Assembly: GCA_030760725.1 (NCBI GenBank)
Contig: JASWHV010000003.1
Location: forward strand, 64,251,264-64,315,263
Length of the DNA stretch: 64,000 nt
Source: Neostapfia colusana
Taxonomy: Eukaryota > Streptophyta > Magnoliopsida > Poales > Poaceae
Direction: 5' to 3'
The position numbers were made by a program, and so were the translations under genes. The notes beneath the pieces are model-generated. The model ran no database searches. It was not told where the DNA came from and saw nothing but the letters and a program-made list of their open reading frames with translations. Below are positions 55,259 to 64,000 of this stretch, piece by piece. How positions within the stretch are numbered: position 1 is the stretch's first letter; each line of letters begins with the position of its first letter.

Positions 55259-57465
55259 CTAGGAAAATAATTCTGAAAACTGTGCCTTAAGCTCGTCTTC
55301 TCGCTCCCATGTGGCTTCCTCTTCCGAGTGATGCTTCCACTGCACCTTGCACAGCCGAATTCTTTTATTTCTTGTGAGGCGTTCCATTGTCTCCAAAATC
55401 TTGAATGGCTGCTCGGCATAAGACAGATCCTCAGCTACGTCAACCTCATTCGTGGGTAACATCTCTTTAGGCGTCCTTAGACATTTCTTGAGTTGTGACA
55501 CATGGAATACATCATGCACATCCGATAGGCGAGCCGGTAGTTCTAGTTGATATGCCACTTCGCCTTTCCTCTCCAGAACTTGAAAGGGTCTGATGTATCG
55601 AGGTGATAACTTCCCTTTCACCTTGAACCGACGAAGTCCTCGAATAGGGGACACCTTGAGGTAGACATAGTCCCCCACGTTGAAAACGAGCTCTCTTCTC
55701 CGTACATCGGCATAGCTCTTTTGTTGTGTCTGTGCTATCCTCAAGTTGTTGCGAATTTCCCTCACTTTTGCCTCGGCTTCTTGTAGTACCTCGGGTCCAA
55801 ACACTTTACTTTCCCCGGCTTGGTTCCAAAATAGTGGAGTTCTGCACTTTCTCCCATACAAAGCCTCAAACGGTGACATCTTCATACTAGCCTGATAGCT
55901 GTTGTTATAGGAGAACTCCACATACGGTAAGTTCTTATCCCAACTCCTATTGTTTTTGAGCGCACACGCTCTCAGCATATCCTCAAGGATCTGATTGGTT
56001 CTTTCCGTCTGTCCATCAGTCTGGGATGATAGGTAGAACTAAAATTAAAATGAGTTCCCATGGTTTCATGCAACTTCTGCCAGAACCTTGAGGTGAACTG
56101 TGTCCCTCGATCTGACACTATCTTCTTTGGCACTCCATGGAAACACACGATCCTTGACATGTACAATTCTGCCAATTTGGATCCGCTGTAGCTTTCTTTC
56201 ACGGGGATGAAATGAGCTACCTTGGTTAGCCTGTCGATGATGACCCATATCGAATCATATCCTGATTGGGTCCTGGGTAGTCTCACTATGAAATCCATAA
56301 CGATTTCTTCCCATTTCCATTCAGGTACTTTGAGTGGTTGCAATAATCCCGCGGGTCGTTGATGTTCTGCTTTCACCAACTGACATGTGTCACATAGGGC
56401 AACATGTTCCGCGACATCTCGCTTCATGCCATACCACCAATATCTGCTCTTGAAGTCATGATACATCTTCGTACTCCCAGGATGAATGGAATAGTCGGAA
56501 TCATGAGCCTCCTTCAAAATCAATTCACGGATCTGCTTCACTTCAGACACACAGATTCTTTTCCCGTGCCACACCATACCTTGTTCATCCTCTCTGAAAC
56601 CAGGGGCTTCATTTTCCTTGATGAGTTGTCTGATTTCTTGTATCTTCTCGTCATTCTTTTGACCATCGCGTATGTCTTGCTCTAGTGTGGAGTCCACTTC
56701 CATGGCGATGGCTTCACCACTATTCACCAGGCATAGATTGAGTCTTATAACATCATCCTTCAATTCTGCAGGCATGTCCTTCAAGCTCAACCTATTGACC
56801 TGCGCTTTCCGGCTTAAGGCATCTGCCACGACATTCGCTTTCCCGGGATGATAGTTGATGCCCACATCAAAGTCATTGATTAGCTCTAACCATCTCCTTT
56901 GTCTGAGGTTGAGATCTGGCTGTGTGAAAATGTACTTTAAGCTCTTATGATCCGTATATATCTCTGTCCTCTTCCCCATCAAGTAATGCCGCCAAATCTT
57001 CAACGCGTGTACCACTGCGGCTAGCTCTAGGTCATGTGTAGGATAGTTCTTCTCGTGTTTCCGGAGCTGCCGGGACGCATAAGCCACGACATGCCCCTCT
57101 TGAATGAGAACACATCCCAACCCGTTTCCAGAAGCATCACAGTACACCAAAAAGTTCTTCTGCATATCTGGCATAACTAGCACTGGGGCTGTTGTCAATC
57201 TTTTCTTTAGCTCCTGAAAACTCGTCTCGCACTGTGGTGTCCATGTGAATGTGATTCCCTTCTCCAACAATTTGGTGAGGGGTCTCGAAATCTTGGAGAA
57301 ACCTTCGATAAACCGTTGATAGTATCCAGCCAACCCTAAGAAGCTTCGCACTTCCCCGACATTCTCACGGGTCTTCCACTTCTGTACATCCTTGATCTTG
57401 GCGGGATCTACGGAGATTCCTCCCTCCGAGATTATATGTCCTAAGAAGGAACTGTCTTTAGCCAA
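55259..57465 (-). pseudogene. pol: A2 Pol 3' half: RNase H, integrase, chromodomain
   Basis: Minus strand, two frames. 57465-55972: RT end ([15 protein letters not shown]), RNase H ([42 protein letters not shown]) and integrase zinc finger ([10 protein letters not shown]...[11 protein letters not shown]) with core MDFIVRLP and [13 protein letters not shown]. One base lost near 56025, in STYHP, shifts the frame. 55978-55259: TRNQ-end of integrase ([20 protein letters not shown]), YLKVSPIRGLRRF and the chromodomain (PFKILETMERLTRNKRIRLC; KVQWKHHSEEEATWE). The chromodomain keeps one obvious cage Trp; the other aromatic positions are not aromatic, as in many plant Tekay-type domains. Confidence 0.92.
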
Positions 57466-59726
57466 AACTCACACTTGCTCAACTTGGCATATAGTTGGTG
57501 TTCTCTCAGCTTTTGCAACACCAACCTTAGATGTTTCTCATGTTCTTCTTCATCTTTGGAGAAGACGAGAATGTCATCTATGAAAACCACCACAAATTTG
57601 TCTAGATATTCCATGAATAACTTGTTCATGAGATACATGAAGTATGCCGGGGCATTAGTTAGCCTGAAAGGCATGACGTTGTATTCATACAGTCCGTACC
57701 GAGATACGAAAGCTGTCTTTGGAATATCAGTTTGCCTTATCTTAAGTTGGTGGTATCCCGACCTCAGATCAATTTTCGAGAACACACAAGCTCCCCTCAA
57801 CTGATCAAACAAGTCTTCAATGCGGGGTAGTGGGTACTTGTTCTTGATGGTTACTTCATTCAACGCACGGTAGTCTACGCATAACCTTTGGGTTCCGTCC
57901 TTCTTGGGCACAAATATCACTGGAGCTCCCCATGGTGAGGAACTAGGACGAATGTACCCCTTCTCTATCAACTCTCTTAAATGTTCCTTGAGTTCTTCCA
58001 GCTGTTTAGAGTCCATCCGATAAGGTCTCTTGTATATCGGAGTTGTTCCAGGCACTAGCTCAATCGCGAATTCCACTTCACGATCGGGGGGCATACCTGG
58101 CAACTCCTCCGGAAAAACATCTGGATATTCCATGATGATCCTGATCTCCTCCACTTCCACCTCAACTTGATTGAGTTTAATGTCCCTCCTAGGCTCTTGT
58201 ATAGTTATGAACTTTACTCTTGTGCCACTAGGGTGAGTTAGTTCCATCGTTCTTGTCGAACAATGGATGATTCCTTTATGTTTGGTCAACCAATCCATAC
58301 CCAAAATAATATCTATCCCTTGTGAATCTATCACTATGAGGTTGGCAGTAAATACTACCCCATTAATGTCTAGACTCACCTTGGGACACACTTGTCTTGT
58401 CCTTATTTCTCCAACTGGAGAGTTCACTGCTAGCATATGATTCATTTGTGTGGTTGCTAGATCATGCTTCTTAACAAACCCTTGAGCAATGAACGAGTGG
58501 GTAGCACCAGAATCAAACAACAGGGTTGCAATGTGTAAATTGGCAAGAAACTTACCAACTACCACGTCAGGTGCCTCTTGCGCTTCCTCCATGGTCACGT
58601 GGTTCACCCGTCCTCGCATCACATTCTGTTGTTGCGGCTGCATGGGCTTCTTCTTTGGGCACTTATGGGCGTAGTGCCCCACTTCACCACAGTTAAAGCA
58701 TTGTACCCCAACCTTAGGTGCCTGGCCTTTGTTGTCCTGGGGTTGGTTTGGGGGTCCTTGTACTGCTGGTCGAGGTTGATATGTGGGGCGAGGCTGCTGT
58801 ACAAACTGACGTTGTGGCTGTGCTGGTGCTGACGAAGGCCTGAAGTTTGGGTTGTACCCTCTCGGTGCTGAGTAGGGTACCGCAGCCCGGCTCGTCTGCC
58901 CTGCGGGTTGCTGCATCAGACGTGGGCGTGTGTTGCTACCCGAGGCTTGGTGTGACCATCCCGCCTTCCTCTTGTTTTCATTTTCCAAGGCCTTCAGCTT
59001 CCTCTCCACAACAAATGCTCTGTCCACCATTTTTTGGAAGCTTTCATACTCGTTGGAGGACATTGCACAGTGCATTTCCGCTGTGAGTCCTTCCACAAAG
59101 CAGTCCTGTTTCTGCTCATCAGTCTCTATGTCTCGTGGTGCATAACGGGATAGTTGGGTGAATTTAGTGAGGTATTCCCTCACCGTCATGTTTCCTTGCT
59201 GCAGCCCCAAGAACTCCTTTCTCTTGTTTTTAAGTTCACCCCTTGGTATGTAATGGTTGCGGAAGCTACGCTTGAACTCTTCCCAAGTGATGTTCTCAGG
59301 GTCATGATGGGCGGCCACGTAAGCGGTCCACCAATCAGCAGCAGGTCCATGCAATTGGTGAGAGGCAAACAGCACCCTCTCATACCCTTGGCATTGTATG
59401 ATCCTCATCTTGCTCTCAATGGTCTTTAGCCAATCATCTGCCTCCAGAGGTTCAGCAGCACTTGCAAACTTTGGAGGTTGAGTCCCTAGAAGCTCACTCA
59501 ACCTTGGTTGGCGTGGTGCAGCTTGTGGAGGTGGAACTTGATGCAAGTTGGCCACCACTTGAGTTAGGCTCTGAATGAGCTGATTCTGATTTTCAAGCAT
59601 TTGGTGGATGGGATCAACTCCTTCACGGTGACCACCCCTGTCTTGTCCTCCAGAAAGATGAGGGTTGCCGGCCTCATCGTTGTTGTTGGCGGGGTTGACA
59701 CCACGACCCTTTCCTCTTCCGGCCAT
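57441..59726 (-). CDS. gag-pol: A2 Gag-protease-RT polyprotein (longest intact frame)
   Basis: Minus strand, 761 codons from ATG at 59726, directly preceded by a TAG triplet whose last two bases give [15 protein letters not shown]-terminus; gag domain about residues 90-215; Arg/Gln/Pro-rich linker; zinc knuckle [14 protein letters not shown] about 343-356; protease [12 protein letters not shown] about 402; RT from [12 protein letters not shown] (about 530) to [10 protein letters not shown] (about 715), with [18 protein letters not shown] and [11 protein letters not shown]. It stops at [12 protein letters not shown] where one C is missing (about 57454). The catalytic residues of the protease and RT are intact. 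Gag and Pol share one frame, as usual for chromoviruses. Confidence 0.95.
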   Translation of the reverse strand: MAGRGKGRGVNPANNNDEAGNPHLSGGQDRGGHREGVDPIHQMLENQNQLIQSLTQVVANLHQVPPPQAAPRQPRLSELLGTQPPKFASAAEPLEADDWLKTIESKMRIIQCQGYERVLFASHQLHGPAADWWTAYVAAHHDPENITWEEFKRSFRNHYIPRGELKNKRKEFLGLQQGNMTVREYLTKFTQLSRYAPRDIETDEQKQDCFVEGLTAEMHCAMSSNEYESFQKMVDRAFVVERKLKALENENKRKAGWSHQASGSNTRPRLMQQPAGQTSRAAVPYSAPRGYNPNFRPSSAPAQPQRQFVQQPRPTYQPRPAVQGPPNQPQDNKGQAPKVGVQCFNCGEVGHYAHKCPKKKPMQPQQQNVMRGRVNHVTMEEAQEAPDVVVGKFLANLHIATLLFDSGATHSFIAQGFVKKHDLATTQMNHMLAVNSPVGEIRTRQVCPKVSLDINGVVFTANLIVIDSQGIDIILGMDWLTKHKGIIHCSTRTMELTHPSGTRVKFITIQEPRRDIKLNQVEVEVEEIRIIMEYPDVFPEELPGMPPDREVEFAIELVPGTTPIYKRPYRMDSKQLEELKEHLRELIEKGYIRPSSSPWGAPVIFVPKKDGTQRLCVDYRALNEVTIKNKYPLPRIEDLFDQLRGACVFSKIDLRSGYHQLKIRQTDIPKTAFVSRYGLYEYNVMPFRLTNAPAYFMYLMNKLFMEYLDKFVVVFIDDILVFSKDEEEHEKHLRLVLQKLREHQLYAKLSKCEFWLKTVPS

Positions 59727-60008
59727 CTATCATGATCAACCAAATGTCAATTTAAAGCATTACGTATTAACTTCCCAATTTGCTTGTTTAAACTTTTAAA
59801 ATTTTGAGACCTTATTATATTTATATTTTCTGAGGGTTTATGTCTTACGCGAAAATAGATGCACTCTTAATTCGTAAGGGTTCACACATCAAAGCAAAAC
59901 AATCTGAAGACGAGGTTGTGGACAAATGCCCATGGCTTCCACAACTCACGTCACACACCAAACATCAACACACCATTAACTAAGGTACCGACTCGACTAC
60001 TCGATAAC
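59727..60008 (-). other. A2 spacer between ORF0 and gag
   Basis: Colinear with A1 47765-48092. No gene seen. Confidence 0.55.
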
Positions 60009-60815
60009 CTACTGAACTAAGGGAAAGGACTCTACACTACTCGTATCATTGAGCTGGCTCCTCGGGATCTTCCTCATTATTGCGGCTGCCCTCTGATTCC
60101 GCTTTGGGTGGGGAAGCTGCTGGGGGAGAAGTGTGGCGCGCCTGTTCGCCCGGCGATCTGGGGAGTCAGGAGTCCATGTGTCATTCTCGATGATACACAG
60201 TTCATTCCCATCTCCTCTTTCTCTCGCCCTCAAGCTGGCTCGATGCAACGCCTCGGTCTCCTTCAGGGTGTCACGAACATCCTGAAGCTCCTGCTGGCAC
60301 TCCTGCAGTCGAGTGCTGAGCATAGCAGCATCCTCCAAGCACAGGTCCATGTGCTCATGGGAAGTCCCCTGCTGCACTGGCGGGTACTTGTACTCCGTTG
60401 TACCACTCTCACGCTGGAGGACATACATGTACTCAGTCCTATCCAGGTGGCGACGATAGATGTGACTCTGGCAGGTGATTGCCTCTCAGGTGACATCCTT
60501 CTCCGCATCAACCTGTGTCGCTCGACAAGCTGGAGAGCGGTGGATCTTGAGCAGCTGATTTTCGTGGATAATCCTCATTTCTGAACTCCATTCTTCCTGC
60601 TTGTCACGGATGGTTCGGGTGGAGCTGTAGTGTATGATTAGCTTGCCCGTATTGCCGGCGGCTTGGAGCATGCGTCGAAGACGGCGCAACAAGCCTCCTA
60701 CTGCCAACCCGTAGGAGAGGTACGTCAATGGACGATTCTCCTCTCTCAAGGCAAGGGCAACTACGGGAACTCTCCCTCCGGTGGACTTGCGGGCGGTGCG
60801 GATAATGCGAACCAT
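60009..60815 (-). pseudogene. A2 ORF0 with H3-tail mimic, one nonsense codon
   Basis: ATG at 60815. It begins MVRIIRTARKSTGGRVP, the same H3-like tail as A1 with one change (M to I at position 4). It is uninterrupted by any LTR, so it shows the ancestral form across the A1 solo-LTR site. A single TGA at 60486-60488 replaces the Trp of the WEAIT motif. The frame then continues (YVLQRESGTTEYKYP; LEDAAMLSTRLQ; QQELQDVRDTLKETEAL), with a probable frameshift near 60130 that changes the Pro/Ser-rich tail. Confidence 0.85.
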
Positions 60816-60916
60816 CTAAAACATAAAGCATTTAAAATTAAGTTAGATAAGATTTTAAACAAAAAATCCTATTTTGAATAAAAGTTGGGGTAAGATGAAT
60901 AAGGAAACGACGATTT
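60816..60916. other. A2 leader remnant and deletion junction with filler
   Basis: 60816-60900 is A2 leader (minus). Between about 60901 and 60916 lie filler bases AAGGAAACGACG, also found at 61004-61015 in the neighbouring LTR. LTR sequence colinear with 40391 starts at about 60917. Confidence 0.75.
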
Positions 60917-63900
60917 CTCTCTGTTGTTTTCTCCCAACCTTCGCCCGATTTCTCTGATCTAACGGGCTTGTCACGTTCCACCGCCGCCGGGGAGCCCTGC
61001 AGGTGAAGGAAACGACGTGTCTTGCGCTCCAACAGTCGCTCCGACGAGCACCGAGTGTCATTGCCGGACTTCGACGCCGCCGACCGACTTCCAGGGCCTC
61101 CGAGTGCAGGAAAATCCCTAGGTGAGCATCCCCTACCCCTCTGCAGCCGATCCGTGCAAAAAGATGCGAGTTCTAGCGTGTAGCGGCAAAAACCGAGGCT
61201 GCGCCGGCGAGATCGCCGCCCCCGTCGCCGCGCGCGCGGGCTGGCTCCGGCCAGGGCGACGTGGCCCCCTGAGGCCCGTCCATTTTAAATCATGCGGTTC
61301 CTATTAGATCTACCCGTACCGCTTCGGCGATCTAATATGAGCCGTCTGTTTTAAATCCAACGTCCCACGTCAGCCCCTCATTGTAAAGGTCAGGATTCTT
61401 ACGCGCTACCCACTAGGGATCTCGGAAAACACGAGCTAGCCCCAGAAACTTCTGATCTAGCCTCTGGACCTTCAGAAATTCATATAAATTCATTTAAAAA
61501 TCAGTTTTAGCCCTGGACTTAATAAAAAATAGGAAAACCCCTCTGTTATGAGTAATTAGGCCCCTGAAAATTTAGGAAATAGTAAATTAAACCCTGCAGT
61601 AGGGTGGATTTGCCTTTTAGACCCTACAGGATATTAAATTCAGAAATTTGAACATGTGACTAGGATTTAAATTTAAATGGTGATGTAAACACATGTGCAA
61701 ATATAAGTTTAAACTCTCCTAGCACTTGGAAAACTTTAGAATGAGTTAAGAATAGATTTTAGGCCGAAATGAAATCTGCCTAAGTGTTGCTCATTTTTAT
61801 TATCTCTAGAGACACATTTTAGGCTAGGAAATAATTCTAAAAACGGGTAAAATAAATTTAAATTGTTTCACATCAGAGAGGAAGTTCAAAAATATTTTAT
61901 TGAACATTTTTAGATCAGAACCTATTCTGTTTAGGTGATATGTCTTACTACTTTAATAGTAAAGTTCACTTTTAGGCATAGAAAATAAATCTGAAAATAT
62001 AGGAAGATAGGTATGCATAATTAGAAAATGATAAATGAGGTCTCCAAATCCAAAAACTTCAATTTAGGATTTTGTAGAAGATCTGAAAACCTATTTGGAG
62101 TAGGAAATTATCTTTCATGCAAACTTTGTGGCTAAGAAGTGTATTAATTAAAGGGAACCTCTAGAATGCAAATAGGCATTTGGTGCAATCGTGCAAAAAT
62201 TCCTTCTAAACCACACGATCTACATCCTGCGGTGAGTGTATTTTTACACTTAAACCCTCCCACCTGCACACTTCAATTCTTTCAATTTATATTGCCAGGT
62301 GGGAGGGTTTAAGTGTAAAAATACACTCACCGCAGGATGTAGATCGTGTGGTTTAGAAGGGATTTTTGCACGATTGCACCAAATATCTGTTTGCATTCTA
62401 GTTGTTCCCTTAATTAAATATAAAGAATTTGTTCAAATTGGAAATTCATATATAGGGTGCAAATAGAAATCTAAATACAAAAGTTAGAAATAATATATAT
62501 ATGTTTAAAAGTGCATGTAGGCCTAAAATCAACACATCTAGGGTAACTACAACATTTAGAAATGTGAATGACTTTCATATGTATGTATGTGTGGTTTGCA
62601 TGAAGTGAAAGTGTGGACTATGGCTTATGGATTGTTGTTTTCTTTTGCTATGTGTATTGGCATGAGTAGAACCTGCCCCAGAGCAAGTTCTCCCCTTCCA
62701 AGACCAAGACTTTCCATTCCCAGAGCAGCAGGAAGAAGGCAAGTGTCCTTGACCACTTTGATCCTATACTAGGATGTGTAGTTAGAATTTAATTGCATGG
62801 TCAATTTGGAATATGATATCCATGCTAGGAAGTTTCCCTAGAATTGCATTATCTTGTTTCCTTAGCTTGGGTTGGGATATATTTTACTATGTCATTCATT
62901 CATATTACTTATGCTTAGCCATGCTTAGAATAGGATAAGTGGGATATGAGATCATCAACTTGTTTACCTTACTCTTGAATGAGATATTGTGAGTTATGTA
63001 GAGGTAGGGATCGAGGCAAGTTGGATGATTTGGTTGGTGTTGGGTGCACGAGACTCGGGTTTGTGTTTAGTACTTGCCTGGATCCTAAGGACCGGTTTAT
63101 GGAGCATGTAACCTGGCTTTACCGTGCCAACCACATGCTGAGATGGGGCAGCTTGGCCAATTAATTAGGTGTATCCCCGGCGTAGTATGGGTGTTTTGGA
63201 TGGTGTGGAGAATAGGTGTAAGCTGGACTACCATATGAACCGCAAGACTCAAGTGAGGGCCACTGCAGCGGGGTTGGAGCCTCTTGTATGCTGTTAGGGG
63301 TGAAACCTCAGTGGGCCCACGCTCGTCGGGAATCCCTTTGTAAAGGCCTCATAGTGATCTACTGGCTACACACCTGGGAAGTGTGAATGTGGTTCGCGAC
63401 CACTTAATGGAGGTTCTTTTAGTCCACCCGGCAACGGGGGATGAAATCACTACATGTGGGTACAGTGGTGCAAACTTTGCAGAGTCAAAACTGTCATGAC
63501 AGCCGTGCTCACGGTCAAGAGCGGCTTGGACTTATTCATGATTAGAGGATGATGAATTGGGAAGTTGAGGATGTTAAGCGGGAAGCTTAACATTGGAGAT
63601 GGGACCATGTTTACTTGATGATGGGTTGAGGGATTGGGACCATTTCACCTATGTAGTAATGTAGGTTCTTAATAAGCTAAGGTGATAGGTAATAATTGCG
63701 TAGTGCTTTAACCAAGGGTTCAACCTCTCCTTGCTCTAGCCATGCATGACATAACTTTCCCACACTTGCTGAGTACCAACGGTACTCAAACTTGCTTTTC
63801 TATTGGTTTAAATTGCTGCTCAGGTCAAGGGGATGATGTGGTGTTCAATGACCAAGACTTTGGACCCGAAGAAGGTTTCTAGGTTCACGGAGTCCCCCGG

Positions 63901-64000
63901 GCAACGCCTGTGACGGAGCCCACAAGATTTATATTCCGCTGCTGTTTTATTTACATGTTATGATCATATTATCGTCCATCGTGACGTTATGCTATGTAAG
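60917..64000 (+). repeat. A1 3' LTR, 5'-truncated, continues beyond window
   Basis: Colinear with 40391-43220 of the A1 5' LTR, including shared private variants (CATATGTATGTATGTGTG, GTATTGGCATGAG). It is interrupted by a MITE at 62152-62410. The leader exon donor AAG/GCAAGT is at about 62740. The first ~450 bp with the TATA region are absent. Confidence 0.88.
62152..62410. mobile_element. 259-bp foldback MITE with TAATTAA duplication
   Basis: The ends AGGGAAC...GTTCCCT belong to a near-perfect inverted repeat with arms of about 115 bp. Matching words CTAGAATGCAAA, TTTGGTGCAATCGTGC, CCACACGATCTACATCCTGC and GGGAGGGTTTAAGTG occur on both strands. The AT-rich loop is about 30 bp (62268-62298). 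TAATTAA flanks both ends (62145-62151, 62411-62417), and the empty site GTATTAATTAAATATA is seen in the 5' LTR near 41587. The duplication is 7 bp, or 8 bp if the outer T is assigned to it, so a hAT-like source is possible. No coding. Confidence 0.95.

Larger units (their letters stand above)
51778..60900 (-). mobile_element. Gypsy chromovirus A2, inverted, 5' end deleted
   Basis: On the minus strand: ORF0 (60815-60009), gag-PR-RT (59726-57441), RNase H-IN-chromodomain (57465-55259), PPT (55228-55215) and 3' LTR (55214-51778). It sits inside A1 pol; the left flank ACTAC is the expected target duplication. The right part stops in the leader about 85 bp upstream of the ORF0 ATG. PBS and 5' LTR are missing, and the sequence joins the A1 3' LTR. 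Confidence 0.9.
39935..64000 (+). mobile_element. Gypsy chromovirus A1 (interrupted, right end outside window)
   Basis: 5' LTR 39935-43335, PBS, ORF0, gag and pol to 51777 on the + strand, then the inverted copy A2, then the 3' LTR from 60917. ORF0 is split by a solo LTR of the same family. The end of pol (chromodomain), the PPT and the first ~450 bp of the 3' LTR are deleted at 60900. The 5' and right LTR segments share many private variants that the solo LTR lacks, which supports one element (visual comparison only). Confidence 0.82.

Overview
The window is plant repeat DNA, most likely from a grass. It shows two Ty3/gypsy chromovirus families with very long LTRs and an extra ORF0 before gag, one SIRE/Maximus-like Ty1/copia family with 1.6 kb LTRs and an extra 3' ORF, initiator-tRNA-Met-type primer binding sites, a foldback MITE and GC-rich 5' leaders. 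I see no convincing single-copy host gene, rRNA, tRNA gene or CRISPR array. Nearly every base belongs to a nest of LTR retrotransposons. I name them here A (gypsy, LTR ~3.4 kb), B (gypsy, LTR ~2.8-3.1 kb), C/D (two copies of one copia family) and E (a copia-type solo LTR).

Layout. 1-2516: two truncated LTRs of A, one inside the other. 2517-6166: the 3' remnant of a B element (B'), whose LTR carries a G-box minisatellite. 6167-39934: the old copia D on the + strand, split by C (9111-21035, minus, imperfect TSD ATCCC/ATCCG), solo LTR E (21819-23405, TSD GCACA) and full-length B (27258-38969, TSD GAGAG). 39935-64000: gypsy A1, inserted in the 3' LTR of D. A1 is itself split by a solo LTR of its own family (43739-47174, TSD TACAC) and by an inverted copy A2 (51778 to about 60900). 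A deletion with templated filler joins A2 to the A1 3' LTR (60917 to the window end), which carries a 259-bp foldback MITE.

How the genes work. A and B encode ORF0, Gag (nucleocapsid) and a Pol with protease, RT, RNase H, integrase and a C-terminal chromodomain. C/D encode Gag, PR-IN-RT-RH (copia order) and a 3' ORF with an acidic tail. All copies are broken by stops, frameshifts, deletions or catalytic-site changes. A2 gag-PR-RT is the longest intact reading frame.

Most notable. The ORF0 proteins of A and B are homologous, and both begin with a copy of the histone H3 tail in exact register: TARKSTGG in A, and TARMST (K9 replaced by M) in B. Gag of A begins like histone H4/H2A (GRGKG). These elements also carry an integrase chromodomain, a domain class that can bind methylated H3 tails, so histone-tail mimicry is the main hypothesis to test. 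Second, the LTR leaders of A and B, otherwise hard to align, share a series of palindromes with compensatory changes, a candidate leader exon ending in a GC-type splice donor, and splice-acceptor-like AG directly before the ORF0 and gag start codons.
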